A stretch of DNA of 64,000 nt, from NCBI RefSeq assembly GCF_900167435.1, contig NZ_FUWS01000010.1, positions 1 through 64,000 of the forward strand, given 5' to 3'. This stretch comes from Marinactinospora thermotolerans DSM 45154. Lineage in GTDB: Bacteria; Actinomycetota; Actinomycetes; Streptosporangiales; Streptosporangiaceae. The notes under the pieces were generated by a model. The model saw only the letters and a program-made list of their open reading frames with translations, was not told the origin of the DNA and made no database searches. Positions 21,498 to 30,419 of this stretch are shown here, piece after piece (positions within the stretch are counted from its first letter, which is position 1; each line of letters begins with the position of its first letter). A program made the translations under genes and the position numbers.

Positions 21498-23990
21498 TCA
21501 CCCTCGCAGTACGGCTCCGACACGCTCGGCGGCCACGGCCACCGCGGCGTCACGCGCCGCCGTGGCCTCCTCGGCCGTCAGCGTCCGGTCCCCGGCCCGG
21601 AAACGCAACGAGTAGGCCAGCGACTTGCGCCCCTCGCCCACCTGCTCACCGGTGTAGACATCGAACAGGCGCACGTCCTCGAGAAGCTCCCCGGCGCCCT
21701 CGCGCAGCGCGGCCTCGACCTCGCCCGCCGGCACCGACGTCTCGACGACCAGCGCCACGTCCTGGGTGGCCACCGGATAGGTGGACACCTCCGGAGCCCG
21801 CACCGCCTCGCGCGCGCGCTCGACGGGATCGAGGTCGACCTCCATCGCGGCGGTGCGCGCGGGCAGCCCGTAGGCCTTGGTCACCCGCGGGTGGAGTTCG
21901 CCGGCGTGGCCGACCAGGACCTCACCGCCGTCCACGGTCACATACAGCTCGGCGCAGCGCCCCGGATGCCAGGGGGCGTACCGACCGGGCCGGACGGTGA
22001 TCTCGACCCCGGCGGCACGTCCCACCTCGCGCGCGGCCTCGATCGCGTCGGCCCACGTGGCCGCCCGCCCCTGCCCCCACCAGCCGGCGGGTTCCCGGTC
22101 GCCGGCCAGCACCGCGGCCACCCGGCGCGGCTGGTGAGGGATGGCCGCTTCCAGCTCGGCGAGCTCCTCGGCCGTGGGCGCGCGGTCGACCCCGGGCAGC
22201 GGCGCGGCGGGCATCCCCTCCTTCGGCAGGTAGACCAGACCCATCTCGAACAGGGCGACGTCGGGGAACCCGCGTCCGACGTTGCGGACCAGCGTCTTGA
22301 GCAGGCCCGGCAGCAACGTGGTCCGCAGGAACGGTTCGTCGTCGTTGAGGGGGTTGGCCAGGCGGAGCGCGTCGCGGCGCGCGTCATCGGCCTCGACCTG
22401 GAGACCGTCGAGGTCACGCTCCCCCACGAAGGGGTAGGAGAGCACCTCGGTGAACCCGGCACCGGCCAGGGCACGCCCGACGGCGCGGCGCAGCCGCTGC
22501 CCCGGGCTGAGCCCTCGCCCCACCGGCGCGCGCGGCGGGATCGAGGGGATGTTCTCGTAGCCCTCGTAGCGGATGACCTCTTCCGCGAGGTCGTTGGGGT
22601 CGGTGAGGTCGGGACGCCACGACGGCGGGGACACCCGCAGCGTGTCCCCCTCTTCGACGACCTCACAACCGATCTGACGCAACCGTCGGGCCGCGGTGCC
22701 CTCGGGGTAGTCGACCCCCGCGATGCGCGCCGCGTGCCGCTCGGCGATGACGATGGGGGCCGGCCCCGGCACCTTCGGGTCGACACTGGTCAGCCCGCCC
22801 GGCCGACCGCCTCCCAGCCTGGTCAGCAACTCCACCGCCCGGGCCGACGCCCGCAACGGCAGCTCCCGGTCGACACCGCGTTCGAACCGCCGGGACGCCT
22901 CGGAGTGCAGGTTGTGCCGCCGTGCCATCCGCGCGACGTTCGGCGCCGAGAAGTGCGCGGCCTCGATCACCAGCTCGGTGGAGGCGTCGTCGATCTCGCT
23001 GTCGAGCCCGCCCATGGTCCCGGCCAGCGAAATGGGACCGCTCGCGTCGCTGATGACGATGTCATCGGGGTCGAGGTCGCGAACGACGTGGTCGAGCGTC
23101 TCCAGGCGCTCCCCCGCCTCGGCCCGGCGCACCACGATCCCCCCCGACAGCTTGGTGCGGTCGAAGGCGTGGAGGGGCTGGCCCAGCTCCCACATGACGT
23201 AGTTGGTGACGTCGACGGCCAGCGACACCGGCCGCATCCCGGCCAGCGCCAGGCGGCGCTTCATCCACATGGGGGTGGGCGCGTCGGAGTCGAAGCCGCT
23301 GACCTCGCGCAGCACGAACCGGTCGCAGGCGTCGATGTCGGCGATCTCGGCGGGGTAGCCCTCGCCGTTCTCCTCGATCGGCTCGGCCTCGGCGGGGTCG
23401 CGGAAGTCGACCTCGTAGAGCGCGGCGGCCTCACGGGCCACACCGCGCAGGGACAGGGCGTAACCCCGATCGGGGGTGACCGCGATGTCGAGGACGTCCT
23501 CGCGCAGCCCGAGCAGTTCGAAGGCGTCGGTACCGGGCTCGGCCGTCCCCTCGGGCAGCACGATGATGCCCGCGTGGTCCTCCCACAGGTTCAGCTCGGA
23601 GGCCGAGCAGATCATGCCCTCCGACATCCTGCCGTAGGTCTTGCGGGCGCCGATCTTGAAACCGCCGGGCAGCTCGGCCCCCGGCAGGGAGACGACCACC
23701 AGGTCGCCCTCCGAGAAGTTACGGGCACCACAGATGATGTTCTGCGGCTCACCGGACCCGTTGGCCGCGCCGACGTCGACCCGGCAGTGGCGGATCGGTT
23801 TCTTGAAACCGGTGAGCTCCTCGATCTCGAGCACCCGGCCCACCACGATGGGCCCCGAGATGTCGGCGCCGACCTCCTCGACGGTCTCGACCTCCAGACC
23901 GGCCGCGATCAGCTTCGCGGCGAGTTCACGGGCCGTCACCTCAGTGGGCAGGTCGACGTACTCCCGCAGCCAGGAAACGGGGACGCGCAT
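21498..23990 (-). CDS. pheT: Phenylalanyl-tRNA synthetase beta subunit
   Basis: Large subunit of the alpha2-beta2 PheRS that charges tRNA-Phe. The 830-residue protein shows an N-terminal tRNA-binding fold (about 40-150), B3/B4 editing region (about 220-390), B5 domain (about 410-480) and a C-terminal anticodon-binding FDX-ACB domain (about 735-830). The N-terminal motif [15 protein letters not shown] is typical. Start ATG 23990 overlaps the pheS stop by one base (TGATG), so the two subunits are coupled. Confidence 0.97.
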   Translation of the reverse strand: MRVPVSWLREYVDLPTEVTARELAAKLIAAGLEVETVEEVGADISGPIVVGRVLEIEELTGFKKPIRHCRVDVGAANGSGEPQNIICGARNFSEGDLVVVSLPGAELPGGFKIGARKTYGRMSEGMICSASELNLWEDHAGIIVLPEGTAEPGTDAFELLGLREDVLDIAVTPDRGYALSLRGVAREAAALYEVDFRDPAEAEPIEENGEGYPAEIADIDACDRFVLREVSGFDSDAPTPMWMKRRLALAGMRPVSLAVDVTNYVMWELGQPLHAFDRTKLSGGIVVRRAEAGERLETLDHVVRDLDPDDIVISDASGPISLAGTMGGLDSEIDDASTELVIEAAHFSAPNVARMARRHNLHSEASRRFERGVDRELPLRASARAVELLTRLGGGRPGGLTSVDPKVPGPAPIVIAERHAARIAGVDYPEGTAARRLRQIGCEVVEEGDTLRVSPPSWRPDLTDPNDLAEEVIRYEGYENIPSIPPRAPVGRGLSPGQRLRRAVGRALAGAGFTEVLSYPFVGERDLDGLQVEADDARRDALRLANPLNDDEPFLRTTLLPGLLKTLVRNVGRGFPDVALFEMGLVYLPKEGMPAAPLPGVDRAPTAEELAELEAAIPHQPRRVAAVLAGDREPAGWWGQGRAATWADAIEAAREVGRAAGVEITVRPGRYAPWHPGRCAELYVTVDGGEVLVGHAGELHPRVTKAYGLPARTAAMEVDLDPVERAREAVRAPEVSTYPVATQDVALVVETSVPAGEVEAALREGAGELLEDVRLFDVYTGEQVGEGRKSLAYSLRFRAGDRTLTAEEATAARDAAVAVAAERVGAVLRG

Positions 23991-25108
23991 CAGATCTCCA
24001 TCCCGAACGCCGAGGTGAACCGCACGTCCCCCTCGACCATGTCGTGCATGTCGCGGACTCCGTGGGCGAACATGAGCGTCCGCTCCACCCCCAGACCGAA
24101 CGCCCAGCCGCTGTAGCGTTCGGTGTCGACCCCGGCCGCGGTCAGCACCCGCGGATTGACGACGCCGCAGCCGCCGATCTCGATCCACCCCTCGGAGCTG
24201 CAGGTGCGGCAGGGCGCGTCGGGGTTGCCGACCGAAGCGCCCCGGCAGACGAAGCACTGCATGTCCACCTCTCCCGAAGGCTCGGTGAACGGGAAGTAGG
24301 AGGGGCGGAACCGGGTGGTCAGTCCCTCACCGAACATCCGGGAGACGAACGCGTCGATCGCGCCGCGCAGATGCGCCAGCGTGACGCCCTCGTCCACCAC
24401 CAGCCCTTCGAGCTGGTGGAAGACCGGGGTGTGGGTCGCGTCGAGCTCGTCGGTGCGGAAGGTCGTGCCCGGGGCGACGACGTAGACCGGCAGCTCGCGG
24501 GTCAGCAGCGCCCGGACCTGCACCGGGGAGGTGTGCGTGCGCAGCACCAGCCCCGAGGGCCGTCCCCCCGCCCCCTCGACGAAGAAGGTGTCCTGCATGG
24601 TGCGTGCCGGGTGGTCGGGCTGGAAGTTCAGGGCGTCGAAGTTGTACCACTCGGCCTCGACCTCGGGCCCTTCGGCCACCTCGAAGCCCATTCCGACGAA
24701 GATGTCGGTCATGCGCTCGGCGATCGTCGTGAGCGGGTGGCGGGCCCCGCGGGACACCCGGTCCCACGGCAGCGTGACGTCGACGGCCTCCTCGACGAGG
24801 ACGCGCGCGTCACGCTCCTCCTCCAACTCGGCCTGGCGACGTTTGAGCGCCTCGGAGACGTCGCGCCGGGCGCCGCCGACGCGCTTGCCCGCGTCGGCCT
24901 TGGCCGCCGGCGGCAGCGCGCCGATCTCACGGTTGGCCAGCGCCAGCGGAGCGCGGTCGCCGGCGTGCGCGAGGCGGACCTCCTTGAGCTCCTCCAGGCT
25001 GGACGCCCCGGCGATGGCGGCCAGCGCCTCCTCGCGCATGCGGGCGACCTCGTCCGGGTGCAACGAGGTCACCTCGACGGGATCATAGGAATTATTGGGT
25101 GCAGACAT
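23990..25108 (-). CDS. pheS: Phenylalanyl-tRNA synthetase alpha subunit
   Basis: Catalytic subunit of PheRS, 372 residues. An N-terminal coiled coil (about 20-110) is followed by the class II core with [17 protein letters not shown] (about 215-231), [20 protein letters not shown] near 300, and the motif 3 arginine in [13 protein letters not shown]. Start ATG 25108 gives the usual N-terminus; an ATG at 25153 would add 15 residues. No strong ribosome site is visible. The 108-base leader has GC hairpins but no T-box. Confidence 0.96.
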   Translation of the reverse strand: MSAPNNSYDPVEVTSLHPDEVARMREEALAAIAGASSLEELKEVRLAHAGDRAPLALANREIGALPPAAKADAGKRVGGARRDVSEALKRRQAELEEERDARVLVEEAVDVTLPWDRVSRGARHPLTTIAERMTDIFVGMGFEVAEGPEVEAEWYNFDALNFQPDHPARTMQDTFFVEGAGGRPSGLVLRTHTSPVQVRALLTRELPVYVVAPGTTFRTDELDATHTPVFHQLEGLVVDEGVTLAHLRGAIDAFVSRMFGEGLTTRFRPSYFPFTEPSGEVDMQCFVCRGASVGNPDAPCRTCSSEGWIEIGGCGVVNPRVLTAAGVDTERYSGWAFGLGVERTLMFAHGVRDMHDMVEGDVRFTSAFGMEI

Positions 25109-25216
25109 GATTGGTTGCCTCGCCGCCCGCGCCGTGGGCGGGGCGGCCGTCACGGCCCGCCGAACGGCGGACTCAAGCCGACAAGGAAGCTGGGACCGCC
25201 CGCCGTGGTCCCGGGC

Positions 25217-26308
25217 TCAGACGAACTCGGGGGTGCCGGCGGGCACGGTAAATCGGAACTCGGCGCCGCCACTGGGCGCCCTGCCGACCGTGATCGTGCC
25301 GCCGTGGGCCTCGACCAGGCCCTTGACGATGAACAGCCCCAGGCCGGTGCCGCCGCGGCGCTTGGTACGCCAGAACTGACGGAAGACGCGCGGAATGACC
25401 TCGGGCGGTATGCCCTCGCCCTCGTCGCGCACCGACACCGCTGCTCCTCCCTCATGGGGCTCGATCACAATGGTGACAGTACCAGCGCCGTGCCGCACGC
25501 CGTTTTCCACCAGGTTCGCCATGATCTGCTGGACCTTGTCGGCGTCCAACCACAGCTCCGGCAGTGTTCCGTGCACCTCAAGGCGGAAACGTTCCTCGGG
25601 GTCCCCCGCTGCGACGCGGCCCGCGACGGCCCTGCGGGCGAGTTCGGGGAGGTCGACCACTTGGCGTCGCAGTTCCAGGCGACCCGACTCGATCCGGGAG
25701 ACGTCGAGCAGTTCGCTGATGAGCCGGGTGACACGGTCGGCGTCGGCGTTGACCGTCTCCAGCATGAAACGCTTCTGCTTCTCGGTGAGGCGGTCCCATT
25801 TGGCCAGCAGCGTGGCGGTGAACCCCTTGACGCTGGTCAGGGGCGAACGCAGCTCGTGGGCGACGGTGGAGACGAGGTCGGCCCGGCTGCGCTCGGACCG
25901 GGCGCGGTGCGCGGCGTCACGCAAGGTGACCACCAGGCCGGACAGTTCGCCGCGCGGGCAGTCCCTGAGGTAACGGGCGGCGACCAGGAGCTCGCGGCCG
26001 TCGGCGAGCATGAGCAGCCGTTCGGGTTGCCGGGTGCGGGTGCGCAACCCCCCGTAGGGGTCGGTGCACTTCCACCAGTCGCGTCCCTGATGGTCGTGCA
26101 GCGGCAGGACGTCGCGGAAGTCGCGGCCCAGCGCGGAGGGGGCGGGAACTCCGACGAGGCGGGCGGCCCGCCGGTTGAAGGTCACCACTCGGCCGTCGCG
26201 GCCGGCCACGAGGACCCCGTCGGGCAGGTCCTCGGCCGAGAGCATCCCATCGTGCCGACCGAGCGTATGCGCCGACTGGTCGCCGCCCACGACCGCCTCC
26301 CAAGCCAT
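25217..26308 (-). CDS. Cytosolic PAS-domain sensor histidine kinase
   Basis: A 363-residue soluble two-component kinase. PAS domain at about 22-130, HisKA with phosphorylated His151 in VSTVAHELRSPLTSVKGF, N box in IMANLVENGVRHG (about 262-274), G1 DEGEGIP (about 295) and G2 GGTGLGLFIVKGL. There are no membrane helices, so the signal is internal. No response regulator is adjacent, so the partner is unknown. Its place between the TrmH methyltransferase and pheS matches other actinomycetes. A short inverted repeat (25192-25212) just after the stop may end its transcript. Confidence 0.9.
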   Translation of the reverse strand: MAWEAVVGGDQSAHTLGRHDGMLSAEDLPDGVLVAGRDGRVVTFNRRAARLVGVPAPSALGRDFRDVLPLHDHQGRDWWKCTDPYGGLRTRTRQPERLLMLADGRELLVAARYLRDCPRGELSGLVVTLRDAAHRARSERSRADLVSTVAHELRSPLTSVKGFTATLLAKWDRLTEKQKRFMLETVNADADRVTRLISELLDVSRIESGRLELRRQVVDLPELARRAVAGRVAAGDPEERFRLEVHGTLPELWLDADKVQQIMANLVENGVRHGAGTVTIVIEPHEGGAAVSVRDEGEGIPPEVIPRVFRQFWRTKRRGGTGLGLFIVKGLVEAHGGTITVGRAPSGGAEFRFTVPAGTPEFV

Positions 26309-26680
26309 ATGTGAACTTCCGTGTCAGCGGGAGAAAGCGAAGCCCCCACCGCCGGCACCGGCCGACAGCTCTCCGGGGATCCCTACCCGCTGCCCACCTC
26401 CGTCACGCACCGTGACGCGGCCCCGGCCGCGCGGCACGCGCCGGGCGGACCCGTCGTCACCGTCCGTGTGAGATACCGAGCGTATCGGCTGGAAGGCACG
26501 CTCCAACAATCCGGAAAGCCGGAGTCCGGCCCCGCGACGGGACCGGACCCTGATGGCGGACGCCTGTGAGGCGTCGTGACCCGGCGTGGAACAGCGGCGA
26601 CGCCCGCTTACCCGTATTCCGGGTCATTACGCGGCTGACGCATGGATTCCCGCCCGGCGGCGTTCCCCGAACGGACGGGC
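26309..26680. other. Intergenic region upstream of the PAS kinase
   Basis: These 372 bases hold no coding-like frame. A possible minus-strand promoter is TTGGAG (26501-26506) and TACGCT (26479-26484) with a 16-base spacer. The same -10 area lies inside an inverted repeat GATAC-CGAGC-GTATC (26472-26486), so a regulator could cover the promoter. Support is only moderate. Confidence 0.4.
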
Positions 26681-27490
26681 TCACTTTCGGCGCTGCTCCC
26701 GCGCCGTGGCGTAGAGGCACACGGCGGCCGCCGTGGCGAGGTTGAGGCTCTCGGCGCCACCGTAGATCGGCACGCGCACCGCGCCGTCGGTCAGCTCGAC
26801 CGTCTCCTGCGGCAGTCCCCATGCCTCGTTGCCGAAGACCCAGGCCACGTTGTCGGCCAGCGCGCCGGAGTCGCTCACCTCGTCGAGGTCGCGTTCCCCC
26901 GCGCCATCGGCCGCCAGGACACGGGCCCCTCCGGCCCTGAGGTGGTCGACGACCTCGGCGACGCGCGGACCCACGACGACCGGAAGGTGGAAGAGGCTTC
27001 CGGCCGACGCCCGGACGCACTTGCCGTTGTACGGGTCGACGGAGGCGTCGGTGAAGATCACGACGTCGGCGCCTGCCGCGTCCGCGGTCCGCAGCACCGT
27101 CCCGGCGTTACCCGGATCGCGCACGTGCGACAGGACCACGGCCAGCCGCGCCCCACTGACCTCGGCGAGCGGCACGTCGACGAAGGAGCAGACCGCGAGC
27201 AGCCCTTGGGGGGAGACCGTCTGGGCGAGCTCCCCCATGACCTCCAGGGTGACCCTGTGGGTCGCCACGCCCGCCGTGTGGGCGGCGGCGACCAGGTCGG
27301 CGTGGCGCACGGTCGCCTCGGCCGTCACATACAGCTCGTGCACCGTGTCCGGACGGGCCAGCGCCTCCCGGACGGCCTGCGGCCCCTCCGCGAGGAAACG
27401 CCGTTCACGCTGCCGGAACGCGCGTTTGGCGAGCCGACGAGCCCCTTTGATCCGGGGAGAACGGATGCTCGTGAACTCGTGGCCCGCCAT
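26681..27490 (-). CDS. TrmH/SpoU-family RNA 2'-O-methyltransferase
   Basis: A 269-residue SPOUT methyltransferase, probably acting on 23S rRNA or tRNA ribose with S-adenosylmethionine. It has an N-terminal substrate-binding segment (about 15-100), then the knot motifs VLSHVRDPGNAGTVLRTA (about 120-137), WVFGNEAWGLP (about 215-225) and VRVPIYGGAESLNLATAAAV (about 235-254). It sits right after rplT (14-base gap), as in many actinobacteria, which suggests a ribosome-related target. Start ATG 27490; longer frames run into rplT. Confidence 0.9.
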   Translation of the reverse strand: MAGHEFTSIRSPRIKGARRLAKRAFRQRERRFLAEGPQAVREALARPDTVHELYVTAEATVRHADLVAAAHTAGVATHRVTLEVMGELAQTVSPQGLLAVCSFVDVPLAEVSGARLAVVLSHVRDPGNAGTVLRTADAAGADVVIFTDASVDPYNGKCVRASAGSLFHLPVVVGPRVAEVVDHLRAGGARVLAADGAGERDLDEVSDSGALADNVAWVFGNEAWGLPQETVELTDGAVRVPIYGGAESLNLATAAAVCLYATAREQRRK

Positions 27491-27504
27491 CGCGCCGTAT
27501 CCGG

Positions 27505-27876
27505 TCAGGCCGCGGCCGGGGCCGGGATGGCCTTCTTGGCGGTCTCGACGAGCGCCGCGAAGGCGGCGGCGTCGTTCACCGCGAGCTCGGCCAGCATGCG
27601 GCGGTCGACCTCGATGCCGGCGGCCTTGAGGCCCTGCATGAAGCGGTTGTAGGTGAGGCCGTTGGCGCGGGAGGCCGCGTTGATGCGCTGGATCCACAGC
27701 CGCCGGAACTGGCCCTTACGGTCCTTGCGGTCCCGGTAGGCGTAGGTCATCGAGTGGAGCATCTGCTCCTTGGCCTTGCGGTACAGGCGCGACCGCTGGC
27801 CGCGGTAACCGCTGGCGCGCTCGAGGACGACCCGGCGCTTCTTCTTGGCGTTGAGAGCGCGCTTGACGCGTGCCAC
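27505..27876 (-). CDS. rplT: 50S ribosomal protein L20
   Basis: Early-assembling 23S rRNA-binding protein of the large subunit, 123 residues. The basic N-terminal helix ([15 protein letters not shown]) and the conserved [19 protein letters not shown] and [15 protein letters not shown] segments are diagnostic. It belongs to the infC-rpmI-rplT operon; in many bacteria L20 represses this operon at the mRNA level. Confidence 0.97.
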   Translation of the reverse strand: MARVKRALNAKKKRRVVLERASGYRGQRSRLYRKAKEQMLHSMTYAYRDRKDRKGQFRRLWIQRINAASRANGLTYNRFMQGLKAAGIEVDRRMLAELAVNDAAAFAALVETAKKAIPAPAAA

Positions 27877-28063
27877 TGTGACTCCTCGTGGATATCCGGT
27901 GCGCGATCACCGCGCTACCGGTCGGCCCCGCCGGTCGAAAGGACCGGTCGGCCTGGTTGAACGGACTTGCTCGCCGGGCGGTGCGGCCGGCGACCCGCGA
28001 TGCGGGTGGGCGGCGCGGGCGTTCGTTCGGCCCGTGCGACACCCGGGGAAAGCGGCGTCAGAG

Positions 28064-28255
28064 CTAGCCGAGCAGCTTCTTGATCTTCCTGGTGTCGGCC
28101 GGAGCCAGCTGGACCTCCGGGCTGAGCCGGCGGGTGCGCTTGGTGGGCTTGTGCTCCAGGAGGTGGTTCTTGTTGGCACGGCGGCGCATGATCTTGCCGG
28201 AGCCGGTCACGCGGAAACGCTTGCTGGCCCCACTGTGCGATTTGTTCTTCGGCAT
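28064..28255 (-). CDS. rpmI: 50S ribosomal protein L35
   Basis: A 63-residue, strongly basic ribosomal protein starting [20 protein letters not shown] and containing [16 protein letters not shown], both typical of L35. It lies between infC and rplT. A hairpin (28290-28312) lies 35 bases before its start. Confidence 0.97.
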   Translation of the reverse strand: MPKNKSHSGASKRFRVTGSGKIMRRRANKNHLLEHKPTKRTRRLSPEVQLAPADTRKIKKLLG

Positions 28256-28289
28256 TGTCGCCGTCGTCTCCTTCAGCTACTCACTCGGC

Positions 28290-28312
28290 GTGCCACCGAG
28301 GACTGGTGGCAC
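28290..28312 (-). promoter_or_regulatory. Hairpin in the infC-rpmI gap, possible L20-type control site
   Basis: A perfect 8-bp stem (28290-28297 with 28305-28312, GTGCCACC arms) with a 7-nt loop lies 35 bases upstream of rpmI inside a 253-base spacer. L20 controls rpmI-rplT through RNA structure in other bacteria, so this is a candidate site. It could also be a processing or attenuation hairpin. Confidence 0.35.
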
Positions 28313-28508
28313 GGGTACTTGGACGCTCTGCGCTACACGGAGCCGGCCAGTGCGGAATTCGGGAACGTCCACCCGGCCGTGTCTCATGGTGCGGCGAGGC
28401 GGCCCGTGGGGCCGGGTCACTCGCATGCCCTCCCCCACATGGCCCCCTCGCCGTCGTCGGGTGGGGCCCGCGGCGGGCGCCATCACCACCGGGAGAGCCC
28501 GGCGGGGG

Positions 28509-29111
28509 TTACTCCCCCTGGTCGGTGCGCGCGGCCGGCCGCTGCCCGCGGGTCCTGCCTTCGGCGGCGGCGCGCGCCTCGGCCTTGTGCTCGGCGCGCC
28601 GCTTGTGCGGGCCGATCACCATGACCATGTTGCGGCCGTCCTGCTTGGGCTGGGACTCGACCTGACCCAGTTCCTGAACGTCCTCGGCCAGCCGGCTCAG
28701 CAGTCGGCGGCCCAGCTCCGGCCGGGACTGCTCCCGACCACGGAACATGATCGTCACCTTGACCTTGTCGCCGCCCTTGAGGAACCGGACCACGTGACCC
28801 TTCTTGGTCTCGTAGTCGTGCGGGTCGATCTTCGGGCGGAGCTTGATCTCCTTGATGATCGTGTTCGTCTGGTTCTTACGCGACTCGCGCGCCTTGACCG
28901 CGGACTCGTACTTGAACTTTCCGTAGTCCATCAGCTTCGCGACCGGCGGCCGGGCGGTCGGGGCGACCTCGACCAGGTCGAGGTCGGCCTCCTGGGCGAG
29001 GCGGAGGGCGTCGCCGACGGGGACGATGCCGACCTGCTCACCGTTCGGTCCGACCAGGCGGACCTCGGGAACCCGGATTCGGTCGTTGATGCGGGGCTGC
29101 TCAGCGCTGAT
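28509..29111 (-). CDS. infC: Translation initiation factor IF-3 (ATC start codon)
   Basis: Keeps 30S subunits free and checks start codon pairing. The N-terminal domain reads [20 protein letters not shown], and the C-terminal domain begins around [20 protein letters not shown] frame opened only at ATG 28931 would lose the whole N-terminal domain. The true start is almost certainly ATC at 29111, preceded by GGGAGGGG, giving 200 residues. Rare AUU/AUC starts in infC are a known autoregulatory device, because IF-3 rejects them. A terminator-like hairpin lies 72-100 bases upstream. Confidence 0.93.
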   Translation of the reverse strand: MSAEQPRINDRIRVPEVRLVGPNGEQVGIVPVGDALRLAQEADLDLVEVAPTARPPVAKLMDYGKFKYESAVKARESRKNQTNTIIKEIKLRPKIDPHDYETKKGHVVRFLKGGDKVKVTIMFRGREQSRPELGRRLLSRLAEDVQELGQVESQPKQDGRNMVMVIGPHKRRAEHKAEARAAAEGRTRGQRPAARTDQGE

Positions 29112-29503
29112 GGGACCCCTCCCTCATCTTTCGTCGAGTGCTTTCGGATGTTGGGGGGTCGCCCAGGCCCGTGAGCCAATGCAAAAACCCCGCCAGCGGC
29201 TGCAAGCGGGGTGATCCACCGGGTGACACGAGGAGCCTTCGAGCCCGTGCGGGCCGTTGACCCTCGCGCCACGCTACGAAGGACGCGGGATCGCGCCCAG
29301 GGCGCGAGACGATCTCCGTATCGTGTACCGGAACCCACGCGGGCAAGGCCCCCGAAGGTGGGAGGATCGGCCTCCGCTTACATGTCCGGACGCCCACGGG
29401 CGCCGGATCAGGTCAGGAACTCACTCTACCAGGAAAACACCCCCTGGCGACCCACGGAACGGGCGGACCTCCCACAGCAGTGTCAACCACACCGAAAGAG
29501 GCG
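29112..29503. other. infC leader and promoter region, aroE 3' flank
   Basis: These 392 bases lie between infC and the aroE stop. The clear element is the intrinsic-terminator hairpin at 29183-29211; the infC promoter must lie beyond it, but I could not identify it firmly. No protein-coding character is seen. Confidence 0.5.
29183..29211 (-). terminator. Attenuator-like intrinsic terminator in the infC leader
   Basis: On the minus strand CCCCGC, a 12-nt loop and GCGGGG are followed by TTTTT (stem 29188-29193 with 29206-29211, T tract 29183-29187). It is one of the few T-tract terminators in the window and points toward infC, 72 bases before its start codon. No gene ends just upstream on this strand, since aroE ends at 29504. 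An attenuator acting on the infC-rpmI-rplT operon is the best reading. Confidence 0.6.
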
Positions 29504-30355
29504 CTATTCCCCGCGTTCATCGGCTTTCCGGCGACGGTGGAGCTCGGACTCCCCCGCCTCGCGCATCGCGGCGACGGGGACCGGCGAACAACCGGTCATC
29601 AGCTCCACCTGCGCCACGGCCTGGTGCAGCAGCATGGGGAAACCGCCCACCACCGTGCGCCCCGCCGCGGAGGCGGCGCGCGCCAGCCCGGTCGGCCAGG
29701 AGGCGTAGACGACGTCGAACACGGAGGCCCGGCTCGCGGCGATCTCGCCGGCGAAGTCGTCCGCGGCACCCTCGGGCAGGGTGGAGACCACGAGGTCGAC
29801 GTCGAGATGTGCGGCCAGCCCGCCCAGCGGGGCGATGGCGATCCGGGCTCCCATCCGTTCGGCCGCCTCGGAGATCCCGGCCGTGCGGCCCAGGTAACGG
29901 GCCAGGACGGTCACCGCGCCGGGCTCCGTGGCCCCGAGCCGACGCACCGCGGCCAGCGCCGAGGCCGCGGTCGCGCCGGCGCCCAGGATCGTGGCGGTGC
30001 GCACGCGCGTCACCCCCGCCTCGCGCAGGGCTTCGACGATCCCGGTGACATCGGTGTTGGCGGCGTGACGCCGCCCGTCCCTGAAGACGATGGTGTTGGC
30101 CCCGCCGACCTGCGCGGCGGTCTCCTCGACCTCGTCGGCCAGCGCCAGCGCGACACGTTTGAGGGGCATGGTCAGCGACAGCCCCGCCCAGGAGTCGTCA
30201 CAGCCCTCGAGGAAGGCGGCGAGCCCGTCCTCCGCGCACTCGTAACGGTCATAGGTCCACTCCCCCGCCAGACCCAGCTCCGCGTAGGCGGCCCGGTGCA
30301 GCACCGGGGAGAGCGAATGGGCGATGGGGGAACCGAGCACGGCGGCACGCTTCAC
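29504..30355 (-). CDS. aroE: Shikimate dehydrogenase
   Basis: NADPH-dependent reduction of 3-dehydroshikimate to shikimate in aromatic amino-acid synthesis. The 283-residue protein has the substrate site GSPIAHSLSPVLHRAAY (about 8-24), LSLTMPLKR with the catalytic lysine (about 60-68), NTDVTG, the nucleotide-binding ILGAGATAASAL (about 126-137) and VVGGFPMLLHQA near the end. Start GTG 30355 has AGGAGG upstream. It follows mltG as in other actinobacteria. Confidence 0.93.
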   Translation of the reverse strand: MKRAAVLGSPIAHSLSPVLHRAAYAELGLAGEWTYDRYECAEDGLAAFLEGCDDSWAGLSLTMPLKRVALALADEVEETAAQVGGANTIVFRDGRRHAANTDVTGIVEALREAGVTRVRTATILGAGATAASALAAVRRLGATEPGAVTVLARYLGRTAGISEAAERMGARIAIAPLGGLAAHLDVDLVVSTLPEGAADDFAGEIAASRASVFDVVYASWPTGLARAASAAGRTVVGGFPMLLHQAVAQVELMTGCSPVPVAAMREAGESELHRRRKADERGE

Positions 30356-30419
30356 CGTTCCTCCTGCGATCCTGCCTGGGGCGGGCGCGCCCGCCTGGGT
30401 GCGCGCCCGCCGATTCTCT

